A stretch of 49,291 nt of DNA from a virus (IMGVR_UViG_3300006924_000035:1-49291); one strand, 5' to 3'; positions 25,303 to 32,901 are shown, numbered from the stretch's first letter. Program-made: numbers and translations. The notes: generated from the letters alone by a model not told the origin.

Positions 25303-25750
25303 TTGTTACCTCCTTTACTGCATCTTGTATAGTTATATCTGTTTCTAATTCTGGGTTATTGTCTAATATAGGATTTTCTTTTGTAAATCCCCATGTAAGA
25401 TAAGGTTGCTTAAATTTTTTACTCATATGTTCTAGTGTAATTTTATTGTCCTTTTTTATAATGTCCCAATGATCTGTAACTTTTGCTTCTGTGATTTTAC
25501 TACCAATGTTTATACATTTAATTTTGTTACGATACGCTCTTATACTAATATTAACTTGAGCATTTCCAATATCTGCACAATTTATCATACAATCCAGCTT
25601 ATCTTCAAATATTTTCTCCACATCAAAATTTAAGTCATATCCTGTTGCTCTACTATAACCTTTAATACTGTGTCCTAGCTCTTTGCACTCATTAGCAATA
25701 TGTTTGCCAAAGCCGCTTGTATGACCAGTTATGCCAATCGTAAGACCCAT
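25283..25750 (-). CDS. Small SDR-like NAD(P)-binding protein
   Basis: 155 residues from ATG 25750, six bases after a full AGGAGG. LTIGITGHTSGFGKHIANEC is the T-G-x-x-x-G-x-G nucleotide-binding turn of short-chain dehydrogenases. LDCMINCADIGNAQ resembles the N-A-G strand. A clear Y-x-x-x-K catalytic pair is missing (TLEHMSKKF occupies about that place), and the protein is shorter than the usual 230-260. It may be a degenerate or minimal reductase. It is placed between an acyltransferase-like gene and oxygenases, downstream of a desaturase. Confidence 0.6.
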   Translation of the reverse strand: MGLTIGITGHTSGFGKHIANECKELGHSIKGYSRATGYDLNFDVEKIFEDKLDCMINCADIGNAQVNISIRAYRNKIKCINIGSKITEAKVTDHWDIIKKDNKITLEHMSKKFKQPYLTWGFTKENPILDNNPELETDITIQDAVKEVTNELGNI

Positions 25751-26184
25751 TGCAGTCCTCCTAAAGGAATTTCTTCTTGGGTAATTTTCCAATTATAAAA
25801 ACTATGTTCTTGAAACCATTCAAGCAGTTTAGGATTTTCTTCCCTGCTTACCCATATATCTTTATAGCCCATATCAAGTGCCATCTTTGTACTAAAACCT
25901 AATGTAGCATTTCCTCTTTGCAGATCATCTTTCATTGTACCCCAATCATAATTTCGATCACGAGTATGACGGCTCATAATTCTAATGCCGCCGTTGTATT
26001 CTGGTCTTGCAATACCAGCACTATAATAAATTAAATGAGGATCCCAACCCATGCGGGCAAACTTTGTATGTTCAAACAAAGGCCACTTGCTATAGTTATC
26101 TGCATGTTTGTGTCCTTGTGTTTTTTCAAACAGTTCTTTAATGTCCTCTATGTGAGGTTCAATCTCTTCTAAACGCCATTTCAT
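25729..26184 (-). CDS. GNAT-like N-acyltransferase domain protein
   Basis: 151 residues. YYSAGIARPEYNGGIRIMSRHTRDR and RGNATLGFSTKMALDMGYKDIWVSREENPKLLEWF look like the strands and the acyl-CoA-facing helix of GNAT proteins. I recall similar proteins in T4-like cyanophages annotated as N-acetyltransferases, often near a desaturase. A clear R/Q-x-x-G-x-G/A loop is lacking, so the call is tentative. Its start overlaps the desaturase end by 26 bases, and its end overlaps the SDR-like gene by 22, so translation is coupled. Confidence 0.5.
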   Translation of the reverse strand: MKWRLEEIEPHIEDIKELFEKTQGHKHADNYSKWPLFEHTKFARMGWDPHLIYYSAGIARPEYNGGIRIMSRHTRDRNYDWGTMKDDLQRGNATLGFSTKMALDMGYKDIWVSREENPKLLEWFQEHSFYNWKITQEEIPLGGLQWVLRLA

Positions 26185-26740
26185 GATGATCTTTATGGTT
26201 TCCTTCGAACGGTGCGATTAAATTTACCCAAATATTATTAATCGGTCCTTTACTGTCATGCCCCCAAAAGTTCAATGCGCCAAAGCCGAAGTAGGCTAGT
26301 GCGTAAATTATTGCTAATACTACAAGTGCGTTGAATCCAAATACCAGTGTTAGTAGTATTGCGTTTGTAATGTAAATTAAATTTCTATGTTTATGAAAGA
26401 AAACTACTCTAGGATTTGTAATTATATCCTTTAAGAATTTACGTGGTATTCTCTCTACTCTCCATAGACTAAACAATATTGAATACCAAGGTTGATATTT
26501 TGCACTATGCGGATCTTTTGGTGTATCTGCATATACATGGTGCATACGATGTACACCTACCCAACCTAGCGGACTTCTGTTACCACAAAGCAATCCGCAG
26601 TATAGCATTACTATTTCTTGCCAAGGCTTTGCAGAAAATTCATTGTGAGAAAAATATCTGTGATATCCATACGTAATGCCAATAGTGACAATTAGCATAT
26701 AGGCTAGATAAGAGAATAGAATAATATATAGTATTTGCAT
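26159..26740 (-). CDS. Fatty acid desaturase (acyl-CoA or acyl-lipid delta-9 type)
   Basis: 193 residues. All three di-iron histidine boxes of membrane desaturases are present: HRYFSH (about 27-32), HRMHH (about 64-68) and NHKDHH near residue 182. Hydrophobic stretches at the N-terminus and at about 121-155 fit membrane helices. At 193 residues it is shorter than the bacterial 270-330 but is complete at the boxes. It would introduce a double bond into acyl chains of the host membrane. It is the first gene of the operon and is preceded by a late-type octamer without ribosome site. Confidence 0.87.
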   Translation of the reverse strand: MQILYIILFSYLAYMLIVTIGITYGYHRYFSHNEFSAKPWQEIVMLYCGLLCGNRSPLGWVGVHRMHHVYADTPKDPHSAKYQPWYSILFSLWRVERIPRKFLKDIITNPRVVFFHKHRNLIYITNAILLTLVFGFNALVVLAIIYALAYFGFGALNFWGHDSKGPINNIWVNLIAPFEGNHKDHHEMAFRRD

Positions 26741-26745
26741 ACTAA

Positions 26746-26753
26746 TACTTATC
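26746..26753 (-). promoter_or_regulatory. Late-promoter-like octamer GATAAGTA before the desaturase
   Basis: On the - strand GATAAGTA is followed by TTAGT and the ATG at 26740. The spacing of 5 bases and lack of Shine-Dalgarno match the sites at 14699 and 16108; the linker TTAGT is identical to that at 14699. Confidence 0.5.
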
Positions 26754-26773
26754 TTTATTGCATTGGGGAGTTA

Positions 26774-27799
26774 TTAAATAAGGTTAGCCCAAGAACCGTT
26801 TTCATAGCCTTGGAATTTATTATCTGAAGTATTATAGATAACCATACCATTTGCGGCTGTAAGTGCATCACGTTGTGTAGTTGTTAATGAACCAAATTGT
26901 ACAAAGCCAGTTGCTTTAGCATTACCTAAAACTTCTAATGCTTCAGTTGGCTCAGAAAAGTCTGAGTTTGCAGGTTCAATTTTTACTTTTAATCCACCAA
27001 ATACCTGATGAGAATTATAAAGTGATACGCCAGTCAATCCAGTATCATTATGACTCATGTAAGTATTATTAACACGAGTTTGCATAACAAATTTTTGTTG
27101 TCCGTCGACTCTAGTAACTAATGTGCTTGCAGGATCTGATCCTGGAGGTGCACCTACTCCCTGAGTGTCAAAGCCAAATTCAAGTCTTGCTGTTGTACCA
27201 ATATTGCCTGTTCCGTTAACAAACAGTCCGCTTGTACCTACAGTTACTTTATCTGTATCTACGTTACCTGTAATTTTGCTGTTATTACTATCAATCAATA
27301 CAGTTGAATCGTCTGCAAAAACAGAGCCTACCATATCACCTACAACTGAACCAAAGTGTGTACCTGTTGTATTACCAACTACGTTACCTGTTACAGACCC
27401 AGTTACATCTCCTGTTAAGTTACCAACTACGTTAGTTGCTGTTACTGAACTAGATACTACTGGTCCTACAATTTTTCCGTTTATAGCATCAACTAGGAGC
27501 GTTGAGTCATCACCATAAATGTTACCACGTATATCAATTTGTGGATTGTCAGTTGCGGCCCATTGTGTGCCGTTGTATACAAGGATTTGATCGTTCTGTG
27601 CGGCTAACGCTTGTACGTTACCTAAATCTTCTAAATTCTGTGTTGATACAGATACTGGAGTACCACCTGTTGTGGCTCCGTCTCCAACAAATACTTCTTT
27701 GCTGTCTGTTGTGTAAACAAGTTCACCTTCAGCTGGTACATAACCTGGACTGGTTTGTAGTGCTGTTTTAGTGCCTCGTTTGATTCGTAAAGTACCCAT
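26774..27799 (-). CDS. Tail fibre-like protein with N-terminal attachment module and Gly/Val repeats
   Basis: 341 residues. The N-terminus (LRIKRGTKTAL, then GELVYTTDSKEVFVGDG) is the module found at the start of many phage fibre and tropism-determinant proteins. Residues about 110-170 contain short repeats of the type G-x-(V/L)-(V/T)-G-(D/N/S) that would form a beta-helix. The C-terminal QRDALTAANGMVIYNTSDNKFQGYENGSW is a common short fibre end. AGGAG and a TATAAATA late promoter precede it. Distinct from the fibre at the left edge. Receptor unknown. Confidence 0.8.
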   Translation of the reverse strand: MGTLRIKRGTKTALQTSPGYVPAEGELVYTTDSKEVFVGDGATTGGTPVSVSTQNLEDLGNVQALAAQNDQILVYNGTQWAATDNPQIDIRGNIYGDDSTLLVDAINGKIVGPVVSSSVTATNVVGNLTGDVTGSVTGNVVGNTTGTHFGSVVGDMVGSVFADDSTVLIDSNNSKITGNVDTDKVTVGTSGLFVNGTGNIGTTARLEFGFDTQGVGAPPGSDPASTLVTRVDGQQKFVMQTRVNNTYMSHNDTGLTGVSLYNSHQVFGGLKVKIEPANSDFSEPTEALEVLGNAKATGFVQFGSLTTTQRDALTAANGMVIYNTSDNKFQGYENGSWANLI

Positions 27800-27826
27800 G
27801 TAATGCTCCTAATTCATTGTTACATG

Positions 27827-27834
27827 TATTTATA
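27827..27834 (-). promoter_or_regulatory. Consensus T4 late promoter octamer TATAAATA
   Basis: Perfect TATAAATA on the - strand, 27 bases before the ATG of the fibre gene at 27799, with AGGAG in between. This is the exact T4 late consensus and fits a structural gene. Confidence 0.75.
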
Positions 27835-27851
27835 TCAAAACTACGATATCT

Positions 27852-28166
27852 CTACTTTTTCTTTTTAGTAGGATTCTTTAAAAATGCTCTAGTTTGCTTT
27901 TGAACATCGCGTTTTACCTTTGTTGTATTTAATCTAAAGTCAACATGCACAATTTCATCGCCGTATTCGTTAAACAAATCGGCGATAGTATCGTCTAAAT
28001 TTGCGCCTGTACTACGTTTAGCATTACAATCAATCTCCCAAATTTTACCTTCTTTAAATTCAATGCGTATTGAATGCAGGTAGTCAATAGGTATAGTCTG
28101 TATATCTATATCTCTAAAAACTTCGGGCCAATGTTTGATTACATCATCAGGTAGCGGCTTTGGCAC
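27852..28166 (-). CDS. Conserved T4-like phage protein, unknown function
   Basis: About 104 residues from GTG 28166; in-frame starts at 28193 (TTG) and 28247 (ATG) exist, but the latter would overlap the preceding gene by 101 bases. PLPDDVIKHWPEVFRDIDIQTIP, YLHSIRIEF and DEIVHVDFRLNTTKVKRDV are segments I recall from small conserved proteins of T4-like cyanophages next to virion genes. The C-terminus is basic (KNPTKKKK). Probable virion or assembly role, inferred from the neighbours only. Confidence 0.6.
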   Translation of the reverse strand: MPKPLPDDVIKHWPEVFRDIDIQTIPIDYLHSIRIEFKEGKIWEIDCNAKRSTGANLDDTIADLFNEYGDEIVHVDFRLNTTKVKRDVQKQTRAFLKNPTKKKK

Positions 28167-28806
28167 TTTTAGTCTTCTTTGTAGTAGGAACAAGCTCTTC
28201 TGCTTGTGCTCTAAGCGCCTTTGCTTCTTTATATAATCTATCCGCATCTGAACGATATTTTGCGGCTAGGTCTGCATCAGTTAGTACACCATCATTAGGT
28301 GCCTGTAACTTAGCAGTTTGTGACTCAGCTACCACTGCTGAATTTGCTGTTTTTGGCATTTCGTTAACGCTACCAGCTTCAGTAATTGTTGTACCTTCTG
28401 GAAGTTCGTTAGGATCTTTCATTGCCAAGTCAGCAATAGTAACACCCCTTTGATCTGCAATAATCTTGTTAAGTTCATCTAGACCAATTACAGTTGCAGT
28501 GTTTGGTGTCATTTCAATTTCACTCATAGGTAATGATTGTAATTTACCTGTGCTGTGAAATCTTGCTAACATATTAGCACCGTCACTTAATTGTGTTCTT
28601 GCCATTACTTCTGCAAACTCAAATGCTGTTTGAGATGAGTTACTTTCAACTGTCTTAATTAAGACATCGTGATCTTCATCTCTAAGTGTAGCAGTATCAA
28701 TTACTAAAGCATTTGCAGGAGGATTTTCTCCTGGAATAACTCTGTATGCTACTACAACTTTACGATTGTTTGTCTTAAGTCTGCCTACGTGTTTAATTTC
28801 GGCCAT
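28147..28806 (-). CDS. Conserved probable virion protein of T4-like marine phages
   Basis: 219 residues. The N-terminal EIKHVGRLKTNNRKVVVAYR and the DVLIKTVESNSSQTAFEFAEVM segment resemble a protein family common to T4-like cyanophages that I recall as structural. The C-terminal third is alanine-rich and helical (ADLAAKYRSDADRLYKEA, LRAQAEEL) and ends in a basic tail. AGGAGACG precedes the ATG, which overlaps the upstream stop (TAATG). No enzyme motif. Virion assignment is from memory of the family, not from a search. Confidence 0.6.
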   Translation of the reverse strand: MAEIKHVGRLKTNNRKVVVAYRVIPGENPPANALVIDTATLRDEDHDVLIKTVESNSSQTAFEFAEVMARTQLSDGANMLARFHSTGKLQSLPMSEIEMTPNTATVIGLDELNKIIADQRGVTIADLAMKDPNELPEGTTITEAGSVNEMPKTANSAVVAESQTAKLQAPNDGVLTDADLAAKYRSDADRLYKEAKALRAQAEELVPTTKKTKSAKAAT

Positions 28807-29099
28807 TATGCGTCTCCTTTAGGTGCTTCCGCTGGAGCAGTTCCTTCTTTGCCTGCTTTCGCTTCGTCTTCGGCTTTTTGAACTGTTTGTAGGAATGCAT
28901 CTAATTTATTAAATGTTTTTCCAACTGCTTCCATTTCGTTAGCTTTAAATGCGCCTCTTTGTGATGCGACATCAATGATTGATCTTAGTACTCCAAGATC
29001 TTGTACAGTAAGTTCAACTGGTGCTGTTGACACACCTGCTTGTGGTGCTTCACCTGCGGGTGCCGCTTGAGCTTCTGCTGTTTTTGTTTCTTCAGACAT
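28806..29099 (-). CDS. Small Ala/Glu-rich conserved phage protein
   Basis: 97 residues with an acidic Ala/Pro/Glu-rich head and tail around a helical centre (VQDLGVLRSIIDVASQRGAFKANEMEAVG). AAGGAG and a late-type AATAAATA upstream. Its central segment resembles a conserved cyanophage small protein encoded next to the same partner as here. Probably part of the virion or its assembly; no catalytic motif. TAATG overlap with the next gene. Confidence 0.6.
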   Translation of the reverse strand: MSEETKTAEAQAAPAGEAPQAGVSTAPVELTVQDLGVLRSIIDVASQRGAFKANEMEAVGKTFNKLDAFLQTVQKAEDEAKAGKEGTAPAEAPKGDA

Positions 29100-29136
29100 A
29101 TTATTTACTCCTTGTATGTATTATATATGCACTTAA

Positions 29137-29144
29137 TATTTATT
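29137..29144 (-). promoter_or_regulatory. Late-promoter-like octamer AATAAATA
   Basis: AATAAATA on the - strand, about 37 bases before the ATG at 29099 with AAGGAG between. It overlaps the stop of the upstream gene and would drive the three probable structural genes at 27852-29099. Confidence 0.55.
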
Positions 29145-29421
29145 TGTACTTTAAAAGTGGACATGCTAAAACGAAATATGAAAGTTCTTTTGGATCCTCA
29201 AATCCTGCTCTAAGAACAGTTTCAATTTTATTCTCTTTAGTTAATCCTACTACCTTTTTTAGAAAGTATCTCTTTTTTAGATTAGAATTAATCCATTTAG
29301 AAATAGCAGTTTCAATGTTATAGGTATGTGGTAAGTCTATTGTAGCAAGATGTGAAGGCTCATAAGATAGCCTTCTTATCTCAAAAAAGTCTTGAGCTGT
29401 AACTTTATTTTTAACGATCAA
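29140..29421 (-). CDS. Small hypothetical protein
   Basis: 93 residues starting at TTG (29421) just after GAGGAGGCACG; the start overlaps the stop of the VWA gene as TTGA. The protein has a mixed helical sequence (AQDFFEIRRLSYEPSHLATIDLPHTYNIETAIS) without recognised motifs, cysteines or membrane segments. Coupling to the metallopeptidase gene suggests a linked role, but I do not recognise the family. Confidence 0.55.
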   Translation of the reverse strand: MIVKNKVTAQDFFEIRRLSYEPSHLATIDLPHTYNIETAISKWINSNLKKRYFLKKVVGLTKENKIETVLRAGFEDPKELSYFVLACPLLKYK

Positions 29422-30704
29422 CGTGCCTCCTCATAGTGGGCAGTTACACCAAATGGTGCTTTAGTATTCTTATCATGATGACCGTGTATAATGAATACAG
29501 TTTCACAGTAGTCTGCATCACCCCAGCTACCAAACGGATAACCATCTGTAAACATAATAAACTTCTTAGGCTCAATGCCGTGTTCTTTCATGTATTTCCA
29601 GTTAGCATCAAAGTCAGTACCACCGCCACCTTGTATATCGTAATCAAGCAAGTCATCACCGCCATCTGAACTAAAGTCTTGTTCATTGTAAACATCTGTA
29701 TCAAAAGTCCAAAGTTTAATATTATAATCTTTGTATTCTTCCATGATGCCTTTAATTTCACCTAAGAAATCTTTTGCTTGATGATCACCTATTGAACCAC
29801 TCATGTCAAGTCCAATAGCAACATCAATGGTATCCATAAAGTTCATACCTGGAAGTATTGCACCAGTATGCCATCCTTTACGTGAAGGACGACTAAATGT
29901 ATAATCGTTACGTATTGTAGATTGTATTTGCTGACGTAACAGTTCACGCCAGTTCATTTTAGGTTCTGTAAGTTCTTTAATAATACGTTGCACTTCTGCA
30001 GGAGTGTTACCAGCACCTGCGGCTTGTGCAGAACTTATCATGTTCTCTTTTATTTCATCACGTATTTTTTTAAGTTCATCTTTAGTATATGTAGGTCGGC
30101 CTTCGCCTTCTGCACCTTCTCCTTTACCCTTACCTTGATCTCCACCTTTAGGATCTTTCTCCCAATCAATATGTTCATCAAGTAAATCGCCAAGTGATTC
30201 TAAATACTCTTGTCCTTGTTGTTCTGCTTTTTCAAATAAGTCGTCGTATACTGCTTCACTCATCCAACCATCATATTTAAAGTCTTGATAGCATTGTACG
30301 ATCTTAACCATCTCACCAATACGGTCACGTACTAGTGTATTGTTTACGATGTAATCACATGCGATATTGTGTAGTACTGGAATACGATCTTCTCTACGTG
30401 TAATATGATCAAATACACAATGCAAAATTTCGTGTGCGATTACAAATTCTATTTCCTTATTGCTCATAGCATTAAAGAATTGTGTGTTATAATATAAATG
30501 TTTACCGTCTGTAGCGGCAGTAGGACACCAATCATCACAGTTTTTAACAATAAGCCTAGTAGCCATATTACCAAAGAAAGGATGTCTAAGTAGTAAACCA
30601 ACACGAGCAACGATAATTCTATCAGCTACGTCTACTCGCATTTCTGCAAGTTCTTCTGGTGTAATATCTGGATTAGGTTGAAAACCTTTTATATCTATGC
30701 CCAT
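29418..30704 (-). CDS. DUF2201-type protein: metallopeptidase-like domain plus VWA domain
   Basis: 428 residues. VIAHEILHCVFDH (HEILH at 91-95) is a zincin-type H-E-x-x-H site with a further His. VAIGLDMSGSIGD near residue 298 is the D-x-S-x-S MIDAS of a von Willebrand A domain, with GGGTD and FTDGYPFG completing it. The middle (about 170-225) is charged and low in complexity. This arrangement is the DUF2201 family, normally partnered with a MoxR ATPase, as in the gene just upstream at 30829. Such pairs are thought to act as metal-dependent chaperones in assembly or maturation. Target unknown. Confidence 0.85.
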   Translation of the reverse strand: MGIDIKGFQPNPDITPEELAEMRVDVADRIIVARVGLLLRHPFFGNMATRLIVKNCDDWCPTAATDGKHLYYNTQFFNAMSNKEIEFVIAHEILHCVFDHITRREDRIPVLHNIACDYIVNNTLVRDRIGEMVKIVQCYQDFKYDGWMSEAVYDDLFEKAEQQGQEYLESLGDLLDEHIDWEKDPKGGDQGKGKGEGAEGEGRPTYTKDELKKIRDEIKENMISSAQAAGAGNTPAEVQRIIKELTEPKMNWRELLRQQIQSTIRNDYTFSRPSRKGWHTGAILPGMNFMDTIDVAIGLDMSGSIGDHQAKDFLGEIKGIMEEYKDYNIKLWTFDTDVYNEQDFSSDGGDDLLDYDIQGGGGTDFDANWKYMKEHGIEPKKFIMFTDGYPFGSWGDADYCETVFIIHGHHDKNTKAPFGVTAHYEEAR

Positions 30705-30731
30705 ATTGTGTACTCCTTGTGTGCCATTTTA

Positions 30732-30767
30732 TACTTATAGTATACAGTATTTAATACCATTTGTCAA
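30732..30767 (-). promoter_or_regulatory. Overlapping sigma70-like and late promoters
   Basis: On the - strand: -35 TTGACA (30762-30767), 17-base spacer, -10 TATACT (30739-30744), overlapping the late octamer TATAAGTA (30732-30739). It precedes the VWA gene start at 30704 with AAGGAG between. Both early and late expression are suggested. Confidence 0.6.
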
Positions 30768-30781
30768 TAGTTTTGGTAAAA

Positions 30782-30816
30782 TATTGGGCAAGGTCTTATG
30801 CATGCCTTGCCCAATA
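30782..30816 (-). terminator. Rho-independent terminator downstream of the MoxR gene
   Basis: A perfect 12-base stem (TATTGGGCAAGG with its complement at 30805-30816) and an 11-base loop. Read on the - strand it is followed by TTTTACC. It lies 12 bases past the MoxR stop and before the next promoter. A small hairpin GTGCC/GGCAC (30822-30836) spans the stop codon. Confidence 0.75.
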
Positions 30817-30828
30817 CTACCGTGCCTA

Positions 30829-31917
30829 TTAGGCACTCTGTGCGGCTTGGATATACTTACCAAAACGCTCATGGAACTCATCAAAACATTCTACTTCATC
30901 TGGGTCTATTGGAAGTGAATATTGTGTTAGAGCTAGTTTGATACCCATAACAACTAATTCAGTATCAAAGTTATCCATTGCAAAACGTAAAAAGTTATTT
31001 ACTTTGTTGTCAAACTTCTTATCGTTTTTATCGCAGGCGTCTTTAAGTTCATAGCAAAGTGAAACAGTCAAGGAATACATGGCACTGATTTCTTTAGTTT
31101 CACAATCCTTAACCTTACCTTCAAGTATGTCAGTAGGGTCAGGAAGTTTTGAAGCAACCTTACGATGCGCCATAAACTTAACGGCAAGTCCTTCGCCGAC
31201 AGAACCACTTACCAAATCGGTAGTGGTGTTCTCATCATCATCGTCTTCGATAAGCTCGGAAACAAATGACCAAGAACGAGGTGTAGCAAACGAACGACTT
31301 GGGCTCTTTGGATCAAAGTCATACAAGTCCTTCTTGCTAAATGTCAAGTAACCAACAACATCTTGGTGTATGTCGTGGTCTACTGCCCACTGGAACCAGT
31401 CATCAAAATCAACTGCTAGTTCTAAGTGAACAAATCTATTTGCTAACGGAGCAGGCATTCTGTACGTAACACCTTTGTCAGCATCTCTATTACCAGCCGC
31501 AACAATAAGAACATTGTCTGGCAGTTTGTATTGTCCAATACGTCTGTTAAGAATAAGTTGGTAAGCCGCCGCTTGTACAGCCGGAGCCGCAGAATTCATT
31601 TCGTCTAAGAACAATACGATATAATCGAATTGTTTTGCAAACTCTTCTGTTGGAAGTTCTTGTGGCGGTGCCCAAGCCATTACATTATCATTTGCTGAAT
31701 AGTATGGAATACCTTTAATATCTGTAGGTTCCCATAGTGACAAACGAATGTCAATTAAGTGTGAATTTTTTAGTTGTTGTGTAATTTGTCCAACGATATC
31801 AGACTTACCAATACCTGGAGGTCCCCACATAAACACAGGACGTTTTTTCTTGAAAGCTCGCATAATGCTTTTTTTAGCGCCATTGGGCGAAACAGTACGT
31901 AGTGCAGTATTTTCCAT
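30829..31917 (-). CDS. MoxR-family AAA+ ATPase
   Basis: 362 residues from ATG 31917 with GAGGAAT upstream; the ATG at 31950 has no ribosome site. GPPGIGKS (32-39) is Walker A; YIVLFLDEMNSA is Walker B; LIVAAGNRDAD is sensor 1; MPAPLANRFVHLEL is the arginine-finger region of MoxR proteins. Forms rings that work with VWA proteins; the DUF2201-type partner is the next gene. In a T4-like phage the pair may help a late assembly or metal-loading step. A strong sigma70-like promoter precedes it and a terminator follows. Confidence 0.87.
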   Translation of the reverse strand: MENTALRTVSPNGAKKSIMRAFKKKRPVFMWGPPGIGKSDIVGQITQQLKNSHLIDIRLSLWEPTDIKGIPYYSANDNVMAWAPPQELPTEEFAKQFDYIVLFLDEMNSAAPAVQAAAYQLILNRRIGQYKLPDNVLIVAAGNRDADKGVTYRMPAPLANRFVHLELAVDFDDWFQWAVDHDIHQDVVGYLTFSKKDLYDFDPKSPSRSFATPRSWSFVSELIEDDDDENTTTDLVSGSVGEGLAVKFMAHRKVASKLPDPTDILEGKVKDCETKEISAMYSLTVSLCYELKDACDKNDKKFDNKVNNFLRFAMDNFDTELVVMGIKLALTQYSLPIDPDEVECFDEFHERFGKYIQAAQSA

Positions 31918-31973
31918 ATTATATTCCTCTTCTATTGTTATCAGTGCCATACTTTATTTCTAAGTATGTATAT

Positions 31974-32002
31974 ATAATACACTAAGTTATGCCAGAAGTC
32001 AA
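31974..32002 (-). promoter_or_regulatory. Sigma70-like promoter of the MoxR gene
   Basis: TTGACT (31997-32002), 17-base spacer, TATTAT (31974-31979) on the - strand. The rest of the gene-free stretch to 32181 holds no gene or clear structure that I can identify. Confidence 0.7.
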
Positions 32003-32181
32003 CCACTTTTGGACGTTTTTTACAATTTATTTTTTTCGTACCATTTAATAGAACCTATGCGACAGACACCTTAAATGTACGATTTTCACGTCTAAATGGC
32101 TCTTAAACTGCGTTTAACGTTTTTCTGGGGTGTTTGTATGTATTAGACTATAAGACCGTTATAAGAGCATTTAATGACGTT

Positions 32182-32577
32182 TTATTCGTGCCGTTTCATG
32201 GCCTTTGTAAGTCCGTACTTGCGTAAGTCACCACTAAAAAGATGTAATTCCATGCTCTTTTTTTCGTCTGTAACCCATATACTGTATGTGGTTAGATAGT
32301 AAGGGCATGTAATAAATTGGTCTAAAAATATGTAAGTTTGTGTCGTAAATTTGAAATCCCTAGGAAAAGGAATTTCATACATCTGTATATCTAATTTTTC
32401 TTGTAAAAAATCAAAGCCGTCTTCAGTAAGTCTTAGTCCGCCTGTTGCTTTACCTCTGGTGTTTTGCCACCAGTCTGACATATACTGTTTAACATTGGCA
32501 TCGCTAATAGCAATATCTGATTGCTTTAGAAAGACTTTAGTAAATGTTTCTTTCCAGTTCATTTCTTTCCAGCTCAT
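32182..32577 (-). CDS. Conserved T4-like phage hypothetical protein
   Basis: 131 residues. GLRLTEDGFDFLQEKLDIQMYEIPFP and TQTYIFLDQFITCPYYLT are segments I recall from a protein widespread in T4-like cyanophages, without known function. No catalytic motif; aromatic-rich strands suggest a small globular fold. It overlaps the gene upstream by 4 bases. AGCTGGAAAGAAATG near the start allows a second in-frame ATG as alternative start. Confidence 0.6.
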   Translation of the reverse strand: MSWKEMNWKETFTKVFLKQSDIAISDANVKQYMSDWWQNTRGKATGGLRLTEDGFDFLQEKLDIQMYEIPFPRDFKFTTQTYIFLDQFITCPYYLTTYSIWVTDEKKSMELHLFSGDLRKYGLTKAMKRHE

Positions 32578-32864
32578 TCATCTGTAACCAGTTCACCTGA
32601 GGTAAGTTTATATACTGCAAAGTCTTCACTTCTAAATAAATCGTTTAATTTTTTTGCTAGATTGTGTGCATGTCCTGGATTACTAAAGGATACTTTTTTA
32701 TACTTTGGTCCAGGATAGTTTGTTATTGCGTTTGATGTCTTTAGATTAAACGGAGCACCTTTAAAAAACACAGCCCAAATAGCTTCAGCCTGTAAAACTT
32801 GCTCGCACTTATAAGATGCTTTGTCAACATTTTCTAAAATAATCGTTGGTTTTGGTCTACTCAT
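32574..32864 (-). CDS. Small hypothetical protein
   Basis: 96 residues. The start has AAAAGGATACGC upstream. Features are VLQAEAIWAVFFKGAPFNLKT and YPGPKYKKVSFSNPGHAHNLAKKL, the latter similar to small conserved cyanophage proteins of unknown function. No motif for catalysis, signal or membrane. It overlaps the next gene by 4 bases and has a late-type octamer upstream. Confidence 0.55.
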   Translation of the reverse strand: MSRPKPTIILENVDKASYKCEQVLQAEAIWAVFFKGAPFNLKTSNAITNYPGPKYKKVSFSNPGHAHNLAKKLNDLFRSEDFAVYKLTSGELVTDE

Positions 32865-32893
32865 ATGCGTATCCTTTTAATTAACTACGCATA

Positions 32894-32901
32894 TATTTAT
32901 C
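32894..32901 (-). promoter_or_regulatory. Late-promoter-like octamer GATAAATA
   Basis: GATAAATA on the - strand, 29 bases before the ATG at 32864 with AAGGAT between. One base from the T4 late consensus. Confidence 0.5.

Noticed and set aside
27330-27450. Repeated ACGTTACC/GTTAC units resembling a repeat array
   Set aside because: They encode the Gly/Val repeats of the tail fibre protein; spacing and sequence are irregular, so it is not a CRISPR array.
31980-32181. Possible gene or origin in the longest gene-free stretch
   Set aside because: No frame of useful length, repeats or hairpins; only the MoxR promoter is supported.
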